Below, in pieces: positions 1 to 6,516 of a stretch of 9,330 bases of DNA. Positions within the stretch are counted from its first letter, which is position 1. Each line of letters starts with the position of its first letter. The notes below the pieces were generated by a model. That model did not search any database, was not told the DNA's origin, and saw nothing but the letters and a program-made list of their open reading frames with translations. This DNA comes from an uncultured Alphaproteobacteria bacterium (GTDB lineage: Bacteria > Pseudomonadota > Alphaproteobacteria > Minwuiales > Minwuiaceae): contig CAJYBQ010000084.1 of NCBI GenBank assembly GCA_913064755.1, positions 1-9,330 of the forward strand. Direction: 5' to 3'. A program made the translations under genes and the position numbers.

Positions 1-935
1 GGGCGCTTCCCGGCGATCCGGCGGTCTATTTCGCGGGCGCGGCGGCCGATGAGGCCTCGATAGCCGAGATCCGGAAGACGCTGGGGCTGGACCTGCCGCT
101 GCCCCAGCAGTTCCTGATCTATGTCGGTGACCTGCTGAGCGGCGATTTCGGTCGTTCGATCTCCACCGGGCAGCCCGTCGTGGCCGAACTCGCCAGCCGC
201 TTGCCCGCGTCGCTGGAACTGACGCTGTTCGCGCTGTTGCTGTCCTGCGGGATCGCCATTCCACTGGGTGTGGTCGCGGCCACGCGCCCGGGGTCGCTGG
301 TCGATCATGCCTGCCGGGTGCTGGTGACGGCAGGGGTCTCCTTGCCCACCTTCTTCACCGGTGTCGTCCTGATCTATGTCTTCTACTACCTGCTGGGCAT
401 CGCGCCTTCACCGCTGGGTCGGCTGGATTTCATCTACCTGGAACCGCCCGCCGTCACGGGTTTCTACCTGATCGATTCCCTGCTGGTGGGTGATGTCGAG
501 ACCTTCATGGCGGCCCTGCGCCAGTTGATCCTGCCGGCCGTGACGCTGGCACTCTTCACCCTTGCACCGATCGCGCGCATGACCCGGGCATCGATGCTCG
601 GCGCCCTGTCGGCGGACTTCGTCCGCACCGCCAGGGCCGCTGGCCTGACCGGCCACACGTTGCGCTATACCTACGCGTTCAGGAATGCGCTGCTGCCGGT
701 CGTGACCACGCTGGGCATGGTATTTTCCTTCACTCTCGGTGCGAACGTGCTGGTGGAGAAGGTCTTTGCCTGGCCGGGCATCGGTTCCTACGCGGTCGAG
801 GCGCTGGTCGTGTCGGATTACGCTGCCGTGCAGGGTTTCGTTCTGGCCATGGCCTTCCTGTTCGTGGGGCTGAACCTGCTCATCGATCTGGCCTACACGC
901 TGATCGATCCGCGCATCGGTTTCGAAGCGTCATGA
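1..935 (+). CDS. DppB-like ABC transporter permease (5' partial)
   Basis: This is an inner-membrane permease of a family-5 (peptide/nickel, Dpp/Opp) ABC importer. The reading frame is open from base 3, so the gene runs in from upstream; a GTG at 180 is internal. The visible protein is 310 residues. It begins in the family's early periplasmic segment (ALPGDPA, then LGLDLPLPQQF and GDFGRS), so only roughly the first 25-35 residues, including the first membrane helix, are missing. Several hydrophobic helices follow. The cytoplasmic EAA loop that contacts the ATPase is at about 579-660 (RASMLGALSADFVRTARAAG), and the FAWPGIGSYAVEAL motif follows it. A segment at about 420-510 (PPAVTGFYLIDSLLVGD) is an extended periplasmic loop seen in some DppB subgroups. 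The stop overlaps the next start by 4 bp (ATGA). The family is clear; the substrate is not. Confidence 0.93.
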   Translation, partial: ALPGDPAVYFAGAAADEASIAEIRKTLGLDLPLPQQFLIYVGDLLSGDFGRSISTGQPVVAELASRLPASLELTLFALLLSCGIAIPLGVVAATRPGSLVDHACRVLVTAGVSLPTFFTGVVLIYVFYYLLGIAPSPLGRLDFIYLEPPAVTGFYLIDSLLVGDVETFMAALRQLILPAVTLALFTLAPIARMTRASMLGALSADFVRTARAAGLTGHTLRYTYAFRNALLPVVTTLGMVFSFTLGANVLVEKVFAWPGIGSYAVEALVVSDYAAVQGFVLAMAFLFVGLNLLIDLAYTLIDPRIGFEAS

Positions 936-1807
936 GTGCCGTCACCGACACCCGGGCCGATGGCGGCGGCACCTTCGGACACATCCTCTACGTGTTGCGC
1001 GGCAATCCCGTCACGGCGCTGTCCTTCGGCATGTTTGCCGTGCTGATCGTGGCCGCGATCTTCGGACCCTACCTGGTGCCCCACGATCCGATGGCATCGA
1101 ACGCGGGCAGCGCCTTGCAGGCACCAAGCTGGACGCACTGGTTCGGGACCGACAACCTGGGGCGCGACGTCTTCAGCCGGGTCGTCGTGGCCACCCGGCT
1201 CGACCTGGTGATCTCCGTGTCGGCCGTGGCGCTGTCCCTGGTAGCCGGTTCGGTGCTCGGCGCGGCTGCCGGATACTTCGGCGGCTGGCTGGATGCGGTG
1301 CTGAACCGGATCATGGACACGATCATGGCGTTCCCCCTGTTCGTTCTGGCCATGGGGATCGTCGCCGCGCTGGGCAACACGGTCGAGAACATCGTCTATG
1401 CGACGGCGGTGATCAATACGCCCTTCTACGCCCGCCTGGTCCGCGCCGAGGTCAATATCCGGCGCGAGGCCGGCTTCGTACAGGCAGCCAGGCTGGCCGG
1501 AAATTCCGATATTCGCGTATTGGCGATGCATATCTTCCCGAATGCGCTGCCGCCGATGATGGTGCAGATGTCGCTGAACCTGGGATGGGCCATCCTGAAT
1601 GCGGCGGGCCTGAGCTTCATCGGCCTGGGCGTCCGACCGCCGACCGCCGAATGGGGCATCATGGTGGCCGAGGGCGCGAACTTCATTGTCTCGGGCGAAT
1701 GGTGGCTGGCCGTCTTCCCCGGCCTGGCCCTGATGTTCGCGGTCTTCACCTTCAATCTGATGGGTGACGGCCTGCGCGACATCGTCGACCCGCGGCAGAG
1801 GACCTGA
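932..1807 (+). CDS. DppC-like ABC transporter permease
   Basis: This is the second permease of the same family-5 importer, 291 residues, close to the usual DppC length. A cytoplasmic N-terminus of about 25 residues leads into helix 1 (about 28-49). Residues 69-83 carry HWFGTDNLGRDVFSR, the hallmark DppC segment before the transport domain. Further helices and an EAA-type loop (about 168-205, with EAGFVQAARLAG) follow, then GLGVRPPTAEWG at 231-242 and the C-terminal NLMGDGLRDIVDPR. The ATG start overlaps the stop of the preceding permease (ATGA) and has no strong ribosome-binding site. Translational coupling by reinitiation is therefore likely, which would hold the two permeases at equal amounts. 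Substrate specificity cannot be read from this subunit. Confidence 0.95.
   Translation: MSAVTDTRADGGGTFGHILYVLRGNPVTALSFGMFAVLIVAAIFGPYLVPHDPMASNAGSALQAPSWTHWFGTDNLGRDVFSRVVVATRLDLVISVSAVALSLVAGSVLGAAAGYFGGWLDAVLNRIMDTIMAFPLFVLAMGIVAALGNTVENIVYATAVINTPFYARLVRAEVNIRREAGFVQAARLAGNSDIRVLAMHIFPNALPPMMVQMSLNLGWAILNAAGLSFIGLGVRPPTAEWGIMVAEGANFIVSGEWWLAVFPGLALMFAVFTFNLMGDGLRDIVDPRQRT
1797..1802 (+). promoter_or_regulatory. Ribosome-binding site for the fused ATPase
   Basis: AGAGGA lies within the last codons of the DppC-like gene, 8 bases before the ATG at 1811. It supports that start, although the two genes are only 3 bases apart. Confidence 0.6.
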
Positions 1808-1810
1808 GAC

Positions 1811-3433
1811 ATGCTGTCGGTGAAGGATCTCGCGGTACGGTTTCAGACACGGCGTGGCCCGGTGGATGCGTTGCGCGGAGTGGACCTGGACGTCGCGTCC
1901 GGCGAAATTCTCGGCATTGTCGGAGAATCCGGGTCGGGCAAGTCGGTTACCGCCTATTCGATCATGCGCCTGCTGGAAGCCGGCGGGCAGGTCGTCGATG
2001 GCAAGGTGCGTTATGCCGGTGTCGACCTCGCCGGTGCCTCGGACAGGGAGATGGCCGATATTCGCGGGCGGGAAATCTCCATGATCTTCCAGAACCCGCG
2101 TTCGGCGCTGAACCCGATCCGCAAGGTCGGCGACCAGATCGGGGACGTGCTGCGCCGCCACGCCCGCGCCACGCGTTACACCGCCCGCAAGGAAGCGATC
2201 AAGGCACTGGAAGCGGTGCGCATCCGGGACGCCGAAGCCCGGGTCGATGCCTATCCCTTCGAGCTTTCGGGTGGCATGTGCCAGCGCGTCGTGATCGCGC
2301 TGGCGCTGGCCTGTGACCCGAAACTGCTGATCATGGACGAGCCGACGACAGGGTTGGACATCACCACGCAGAAGGCAGTGATGGACCTGGTCGTCGACCT
2401 GATCCGTGACCGGGGCATGAGCGCGATCCTGATCACCCACGACCTGGGGCTGGCGTCGGTCTACTGCGACCGGATCATGGTGATGAAGGACGGTGAGGTC
2501 GTCGAGCGTGGCACCCCCGCAGGCCTGTTCGCGGCGCCACGGCATGCCTATACCCGCCGCTTGATCGATGCGACCCCGCGCATTGGCGCGACCATACGGG
2601 AGCTGCTGCCGGTCGAGGCACGAACATCTGCACCGGTGCGGGAGACGGACGGCACGGTGCTGCTGGAAGTGCGCAACCTCGTGAAGACCTTCGCGGGCAA
2701 GTCAGGCCCGGTCCATGCCGTGCGCGACGTGTCCTTCAGCGTCCGCAGGGGACAGACGCTGGGCCTTGTCGGCGAGTCCGGCTGTGGCAAGTCAACGACC
2801 TCGTCGATGATTGTGCGCCTGCTGGACCCGACCAGCGGCGAGATCATCTTCAATGACGAGGACCTGACCCTGACACCGTCGCGTGACTTTGCCCGCGACC
2901 ACCGCCGGGCGAAGATACAGATGGTGTTCCAGGACGCGACCGACAGTCTCAATCCGCGCCACAGTTCCCGGCAGTCGATTGCCGAACCTCTCGATCGGCT
3001 GGGTGAGGGCGCGACCCGCATGCGCGTCGAGGAACTGGCCGACCTGGTCGGTCTGCCCCGCGCCCTGCTGGACCGGTTCCCGCACCAGCTTTCCGGTGGT
3101 CAGAAGGCGCGTGTCGGGATTGCCCGTGCCATCGCGCTGGATCCGGACCTGCTGATCCTGGATGAACCGACGGCGGCGCTGGACGTGTCCATCCAGGCTG
3201 TCGTGCTCAACCTGCTGATCGACCTGCAGGCCAGGCTGGGCATCAGTTACCTGTTCGTCAGCCACGACCTGAACGTGGTCCGTCTTCTGTGTGACGACGT
3301 GATCGTCATGCAGGGCGGGCGGATCGTTGAACAGGGGAGCGCGGAGCAGGTCATGCGTGCACCCGCCACCGAATACACGCGCAGCCTGATCGCTGCTGCA
3401 CCGCAGCCCCCGGCCATCCGGAATCAGCAATGA
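1811..3433 (+). CDS. Fused DppD-DppF-type ABC transporter ATPase
   Basis: This 540-residue protein holds two complete ABC ATPase domains in tandem and energises the family-5 importer; normally these are two proteins. Domain 1 (about 1-265) has Walker A GESGSGKS at 38-45, Q-loop Q94, signature LSGGM at 152-156, Walker B ending D176-E177 and switch His210. Its tail has the oligopeptide-transporter motif HAYTRRLIDATP. Domain 2 (about 283-535) has Walker A GESGCGKS at 321-328, Q374, signature LSGGQ at 427-431, D451-E452 and His485, with the matching tail EYTRSLIAAAP. Both sites therefore look able to hydrolyse ATP. In domain 1 the usual Arg after LSGGM is Cys (LSGGMCQR). The ATG has a ribosome-binding site at 1797-1802. 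The stop lies inside an inverted repeat (3430-3456). Such fusions are common in alphaproteobacteria. Confidence 0.96.
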   Translation: MLSVKDLAVRFQTRRGPVDALRGVDLDVASGEILGIVGESGSGKSVTAYSIMRLLEAGGQVVDGKVRYAGVDLAGASDREMADIRGREISMIFQNPRSALNPIRKVGDQIGDVLRRHARATRYTARKEAIKALEAVRIRDAEARVDAYPFELSGGMCQRVVIALALACDPKLLIMDEPTTGLDITTQKAVMDLVVDLIRDRGMSAILITHDLGLASVYCDRIMVMKDGEVVERGTPAGLFAAPRHAYTRRLIDATPRIGATIRELLPVEARTSAPVRETDGTVLLEVRNLVKTFAGKSGPVHAVRDVSFSVRRGQTLGLVGESGCGKSTTSSMIVRLLDPTSGEIIFNDEDLTLTPSRDFARDHRRAKIQMVFQDATDSLNPRHSSRQSIAEPLDRLGEGATRMRVEELADLVGLPRALLDRFPHQLSGGQKARVGIARAIALDPDLLILDEPTAALDVSIQAVVLNLLIDLQARLGISYLFVSHDLNVVRLLCDDVIVMQGGRIVEQGSAEQVMRAPATEYTRSLIAAAPQPPAIRNQQ

Positions 3434-3456
3434 CGGCCTGCCTGAACAGCCGTCAT
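3430..3456 (+). promoter_or_regulatory. Inverted repeat at the ATPase/allophanate hydrolase junction
   Basis: ATGACGGC at 3430-3437 is the exact reverse complement of GCCGTCAT at 3449-3456, giving an 8 bp stem with an 11-base loop. It contains the stop codon of the ATPase gene in its left arm and an upstream ATG in its right arm, and it ends right before the ribosome-binding site of the next gene. No T-run follows, so it is not a classical terminator. It could act in mRNA processing, as a stability boundary or as a translational spacer; this role is inference, and a chance occurrence in GC-rich DNA is possible. Confidence 0.4.
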
Positions 3457-3460
3457 GGAG
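3457..3460 (+). promoter_or_regulatory. Ribosome-binding site deciding the atzF start
   Basis: GGAG is placed 6 bases before the ATG at 3467. It overlaps an in-frame ATG at 3455 (ATGGAG), which itself has no ribosome-binding site upstream. This favours 3467 as the true start. Confidence 0.6.
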
Positions 3461-3466
3461 ACACCC

Positions 3467-5260
3467 ATGCATGATCTGCCATTCACACTGACCGCGCTGC
3501 GGGCAGCCTATGCCGCGGATGTGCGCCCCGAGGACGTGGTTCTGGAAGCCTACCGACGGATTGCCGCCGTGGATGATCCGGGCATCTTCATCGACCTGTT
3601 CGATATCGAGGATGTGCTGGAACAGGCCCGCCGTCTCGGCCCGTTCGATCCGGCGCGACCCTTGTGGGGCATCCCGTTCGCGGTAAAGGACAATATCGAC
3701 GTGGCTGGTCGCAGGACCACCGCCGCCTGCCCGGTCTATGCCTACGAGGCCGAAACGGACGCGTTCGTCGTGTCGCCACTGAAGGCGGCCGGTGCCATTG
3801 CGATCGGCACGACCAACCTGGATCAGTTCGCCACCGGGCTTGTCGGTGTCAGAGCGCCGTGGCCCGGACCGCTGAATGCCGGCGATCCGGCCATTGTTCC
3901 CGGTGGCTCGTCCAGCGGCTCGGCAGTCGCCGTCGGGCATGGACTGGTCTGCTTCGCGCTGGGCACGGATACGGCGGGATCGGGCCGGGTTCCGGCAGCG
4001 CTGAACAATATCGTCGGCCTGAAGCCAAGTCTCGGCGCATTGTCAGCCAGTGGCGTTGTACCGGCATGCCGCACGCTGGACACGATTTCGATCTTCGCGC
4101 TGACGGTCGAGGACGCGCACGCGATCTTCGTCGTTGCCGCCGTCCATGACGGTGACGACGCTTTTGCGCGGCCGACGAAGGTCGCGCCGCTTTCGCCATT
4201 GCCGCCCCGGTTCAGGGTGGCGATTCCCGATGACAGCAGTATCGAATTCTTCGGTGACGAGGCGCAGGCCGCTTCCTTCGCAACCGATGTCGAACTGTTG
4301 CGTGCCGCCGGTGCGGAGATCGTCCCGGTCGATTTCAAGCCATTCCACGACGTCGCGGAAATGCTCTATCGGGGCGCGTGGGTCGCTGAGCGCTACACGG
4401 TCATCGAGAAGCTTCTGACCTGCAATCCCGACGCGATCCACCCGGTGACGCGGCAGATCATCAAGGCCGCCGAAGGGCAATCGGCCGCCGACGCCTTCCG
4501 CGGCATCTATCGACTGAAGGAACTGCGGGCGGTGGCGGACGGCATCGTCGCGAACGTGGACATGCTGTGCGTGCCGACCATTCCGACCTTCTACACGGTC
4601 AGCGACCTGACCCGCGATCCCGTCGAACCCAATTCAAACCTCGGCACCTATACCAATTTCGTGAACCTGATGGATCTCTGCGGCATCGCGGTCCCCACGG
4701 CACCGCGCCGGGATGGTCGTCCGGGAAGCGTGACGCTGTTGGGCAAGGCGGGCCGCGACGGCTGGCTGGCGTCGGTGGCGTTGGCGCTCGAACGTCATGG
4801 CCAGATGGGCGCAACCGGGTTCGATCGTCCGGATGCCGCGCCCCGCATGGCCATGCCCGGTCCGGGCGAGATGGCGATTGCCGTCTGTGGTGCGCACATG
4901 TCGGGACTGCCGTTGAACCCGCAGTTGTCGTCACGCGGCGGGCGGTTTCTCGAGGCCACGGTGACGGCGGCCGAGTACCGGCTCTATGCCCTGGACGGAG
5001 GGCCGCCCGCGCGGCCCGGCCTGATCCGCGATACCGAAGCCGGCGCGTCGGTGCCCGTCGAGATATGGGCATTGCCCGAGGGGGAAGTCGGCAGTTTCCT
5101 GGCCGGCATACCCGCGCCCCTCGGGCTGGGGACAGTCACGCTCGTGGACGGGCGGACGGTCACCGGCTTCATCTGCGAGTTCGCCGGTCTCGCAGGCGCG
5201 CGGGAGCTCGACCCGGCGGCCGGTTGGCGCGGATTCCTGGCGGCCCGCCAGGCCGGCTGA
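3467..5260 (+). CDS. atzF: Allophanate hydrolase (AtzF type, amidase plus C-terminal domain)
   Basis: This enzyme hydrolyses allophanate (urea-1-carboxylate) in the cytoplasm to ammonia and CO2, the last step of biuret/cyanurate, urea-carboxylase and guanidine-carboxylase routes. From ATG 3467 it has 597 residues, the usual length. The amidase-signature domain (about 1-445) has the Ser-cisSer-Lys triad: Lys74 in VKDNID, cis-Ser148 in GGSSSGS and nucleophile Ser172 in GTDTAGSGRVPA. The spacings of 74 (Lys to cis-Ser) and 24 (cis-Ser to nucleophile) match the family. Residues near 303-309 (GAWVAERY) and CGIAVPTAPR are also typical. A C-terminal domain from about 469 (AIAVCGAHMSGLPLNPQL, then GLGTVTLVDGRTVTGFICE) is specific to allophanate hydrolases and separates this from general amidases. 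The alternative ATG at 3455 adds four residues and is less likely. No allophanate-producing enzyme lies in the window. It sits just after the Dpp-type importer genes and may share their transcript. Confidence 0.94.
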   Translation: MHDLPFTLTALRAAYAADVRPEDVVLEAYRRIAAVDDPGIFIDLFDIEDVLEQARRLGPFDPARPLWGIPFAVKDNIDVAGRRTTAACPVYAYEAETDAFVVSPLKAAGAIAIGTTNLDQFATGLVGVRAPWPGPLNAGDPAIVPGGSSSGSAVAVGHGLVCFALGTDTAGSGRVPAALNNIVGLKPSLGALSASGVVPACRTLDTISIFALTVEDAHAIFVVAAVHDGDDAFARPTKVAPLSPLPPRFRVAIPDDSSIEFFGDEAQAASFATDVELLRAAGAEIVPVDFKPFHDVAEMLYRGAWVAERYTVIEKLLTCNPDAIHPVTRQIIKAAEGQSAADAFRGIYRLKELRAVADGIVANVDMLCVPTIPTFYTVSDLTRDPVEPNSNLGTYTNFVNLMDLCGIAVPTAPRRDGRPGSVTLLGKAGRDGWLASVALALERHGQMGATGFDRPDAAPRMAMPGPGEMAIAVCGAHMSGLPLNPQLSSRGGRFLEATVTAAEYRLYALDGGPPARPGLIRDTEAGASVPVEIWALPEGEVGSFLAGIPAPLGLGTVTLVDGRTVTGFICEFAGLAGARELDPAAGWRGFLAARQAG

Positions 5261-5370
5261 CCGGTGCAAAAAATGAATATATCTGTTGAAATAGCAGCAG
5301 CAGACAGCACCGCTGACCCGCCTTATCCTTCCCCCAAGTTCGCCGTTTTCAAGACCCCATGGAGGCAGAC
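5261..5370 (+). promoter_or_regulatory. Intergenic region with possible promoter for the BMP transporter genes
   Basis: This is the only sizeable gap in the window. Bases about 5267-5293 are strikingly AT-rich (GCAAAAAATGAATATATC, then TTGAAATAG) in otherwise very GC-rich DNA, as expected at a promoter. One weak -35/-10 reading is CTGACC at 5257-5262 and TATCTG at 5280-5285, 17 bases apart; each matches the sigma-70 consensus only partly. A TTGAAA at 5286-5291 has no good -10 at the right distance. A short CAG-type triplet run (5295-5303) and a pyrimidine-rich stretch (about 5319-5335) follow. I recognise no operator, riboswitch or terminator here. The position upstream of the binding-protein gene suggests separate control of the second importer. 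Confidence 0.35.
5361..5365 (+). promoter_or_regulatory. Ribosome-binding site deciding the BMP protein start
   Basis: GGAGG lies 5 bases before the ATG at 5371. An in-frame ATG at 5359 overlaps it (ATGGAGG) and would add four residues with no ribosome-binding site of its own. The start at 5371 also puts the twin-arginine motif close to the N-terminus, as usual. Confidence 0.7.
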
Positions 5371-5472
5371 ATGACACAGAAGAACCTCTCACGCCGGAAC
5401 CTGCTGAAGGCCGGTGTCGCCACGGGCGCGTTCGCCGCGCTCGCGACCACGCCGTTCCGCCCGGCCCTTGCC
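5371..5472 (+). other. Tat signal peptide of the BMP protein
   Basis: Residues 1-34 have a polar N-region with S-R-R-N-L-L-K, a moderately hydrophobic Ala-rich core (about 14-27) and a C-region ending PALA before Ala-Asp. There is no lipobox Cys, so the mature protein should be a soluble periplasmic protein, unlike BMP lipoproteins of Gram-positives and spirochaetes. Confidence 0.85.
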
Positions 5473-6492
5473 GCGGACCTGACGGTCGGCTTCATCTATG
5501 TCGGTCCGAAGGACGATTTCGGCTACAACCAGGCACATGCCGAGGGCGCTGCCGCGGTGAAGGCAATGGACGGCGTGACCGTGGTCGAGGAAGAGAATGT
5601 TCCCGAGACCGTTGCCGTGCAGAAGTCGATGGAATCCATGATCAACTTCGACGGTGCGCAGCTGTTGTTCCCGACCTCTTTCGGGTATTTCGATCCGCAT
5701 ATCCTGGCCGTTGCACCGAAGAATCCGGATGTTCGTTTCCAGCATGCGGGCGGCCTGTGGTCAGCCGACAAGCATCCGAAGAATGCCGGGTCCTATTTCG
5801 GCTACATCGGGCTGGGCCAGTACCTGAACGGCATTACCGCGGGTCATGCGACGAAGTCGAAGAAGATCGGGTTCGTCGCCGCCAAGCCGATCCCGCAGGT
5901 GCTCATGAACATCAATGCGTTCCTGCTGGGTGCGCGCGCGGTCGATCCCGCCATCACCTGCCAGGTGATCTTCACGGGTGAGTGGTCGTTGGCGGTCAAG
6001 GAGGCAGAGGCAACCAATGCACTCGCCGACCAGGGCTGTGACGTCATCACCTGTCATGTCGATGGACCGAAGGTGGTGGTCGAGACCGCTGCCGGGCGCG
6101 GCGCCTATGTCTGCGGCTACCATGCCAATCAGTCGCCGCTGGCGCCCGAGAAATACCTCACCGGTGCGGAGTGGAACTGGGCGCAGGTCTATACGGACAT
6201 GGTGGAGACCAGGAAGGCGGGCGGCACCATCCCCAACTTCGTGCGCGGCGGCCTGTCCGACGGCTTCGTGAAGATGAGCCCGCTGGGGCCGGCTGTCTCC
6301 GATGCGGCGCGCAACCAGTTCGAGGCCGAGAAGTCCGAGATCATGAAAGGCGGGTTCCTGATCATCAAGGGACCGATCAACGACAACAAGGGCAACGTCA
6401 TCGCGCCAGCGGGCAAGGCCTTCGCCGAAGACGACATCGCGCTGGAGAGCATGAACTACCTGGTCGAGGGCGTCATCGGGTCGGTATCCTGA
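5371..6492 (+). CDS. BMP-family ABC transporter substrate-binding protein, Tat-exported
   Basis: This is a periplasmic binding protein of the BMP/PnrA (Med) family, which delivers nucleosides, nucleobases or related small molecules to its permeases. From ATG 5371 it has 373 residues. Residues 7-13 are SRRNLLK, a twin-arginine (Tat) export motif; a hydrophobic stretch and an Ala-Leu-Ala site follow, with predicted cleavage after residue 34. The mature part starts DLTVGFIYVGPKDDFGYNQA, the typical BMP opening with the Asp-Phe-Gly-Tyr-Asn segment. It continues with the QKSMESMINFDGAQLLF and NPDVRFQHAGG regions and ends in LVEGVIGSVS. Tat export implies folding before secretion. The two genes downstream encode matching permeases. 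Family assignment is firm. The ligand is unknown; nucleobase-like or ureido compounds are inferred only from family and neighbours. Confidence 0.93.
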   Translation: MTQKNLSRRNLLKAGVATGAFAALATTPFRPALAADLTVGFIYVGPKDDFGYNQAHAEGAAAVKAMDGVTVVEEENVPETVAVQKSMESMINFDGAQLLFPTSFGYFDPHILAVAPKNPDVRFQHAGGLWSADKHPKNAGSYFGYIGLGQYLNGITAGHATKSKKIGFVAAKPIPQVLMNINAFLLGARAVDPAITCQVIFTGEWSLAVKEAEATNALADQGCDVITCHVDGPKVVVETAAGRGAYVCGYHANQSPLAPEKYLTGAEWNWAQVYTDMVETRKAGGTIPNFVRGGLSDGFVKMSPLGPAVSDAARNQFEAEKSEIMKGGFLIIKGPINDNKGNVIAPAGKAFAEDDIALESMNYLVEGVIGSVS

Positions 6493-6516
6493 CACCGTGT
6501 CTGCCGGCGATCCGAC
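6480..6516 (+). promoter_or_regulatory. Nested inverted repeat over the BMP stop and permease GTG start
   Basis: GTCGG+ATC (6480-6484 and 6486-6488, one bulged T at 6485) pairs with GATCCGAC (6509-6516), an 8 bp stem. Inside the loop, GACAC at 6491-6495 and GTGTC at 6497-6501 are perfect reverse complements. The structure contains the stop of the binding-protein gene and the GTG start of the permease gene. It could lower permease translation relative to the binding protein. The role is inference; pairing is read by eye with no folding energy. Confidence 0.35.

Noticed and set aside
180..935. GTG at 180 as the start of the first permease
   Set aside because: The same frame is open back to base 3 and encodes conserved DppB sequence (PGDPA, LGLDLPLPQQ, GDFGRS), so the GTG is internal and the gene is truncated by the window.
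893..2545. Long minus-strand open frame (about 550 codons) opposite the DppC-like and ATPase genes
   Set aside because: It mirrors strong plus-strand genes in GC-rich DNA. Its translation is rich in His, Arg, Gln and Asp with no recognisable domain, as expected of an antisense shadow.
5236..5252. Inverted repeat CCTGGCGG-C-CCGCCAGG at the end of atzF, considered as a terminator
   Set aside because: It lies inside codons, has almost no loop, and the following run is A (CAAAAAA), not T, on the transcribed plus strand. It is not a rho-independent terminator for atzF.
4567..5289. Alternative plus-strand frame overlapping the 3' half of atzF
   Set aside because: It is Arg/Gly/Ala-rich with no domain and is out of frame with the complete allophanate hydrolase C-terminal domain.
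5295..5303. CAG/GCA triplet repeat in the intergenic region
   Set aside because: Only about three units; too short to be more than chance.
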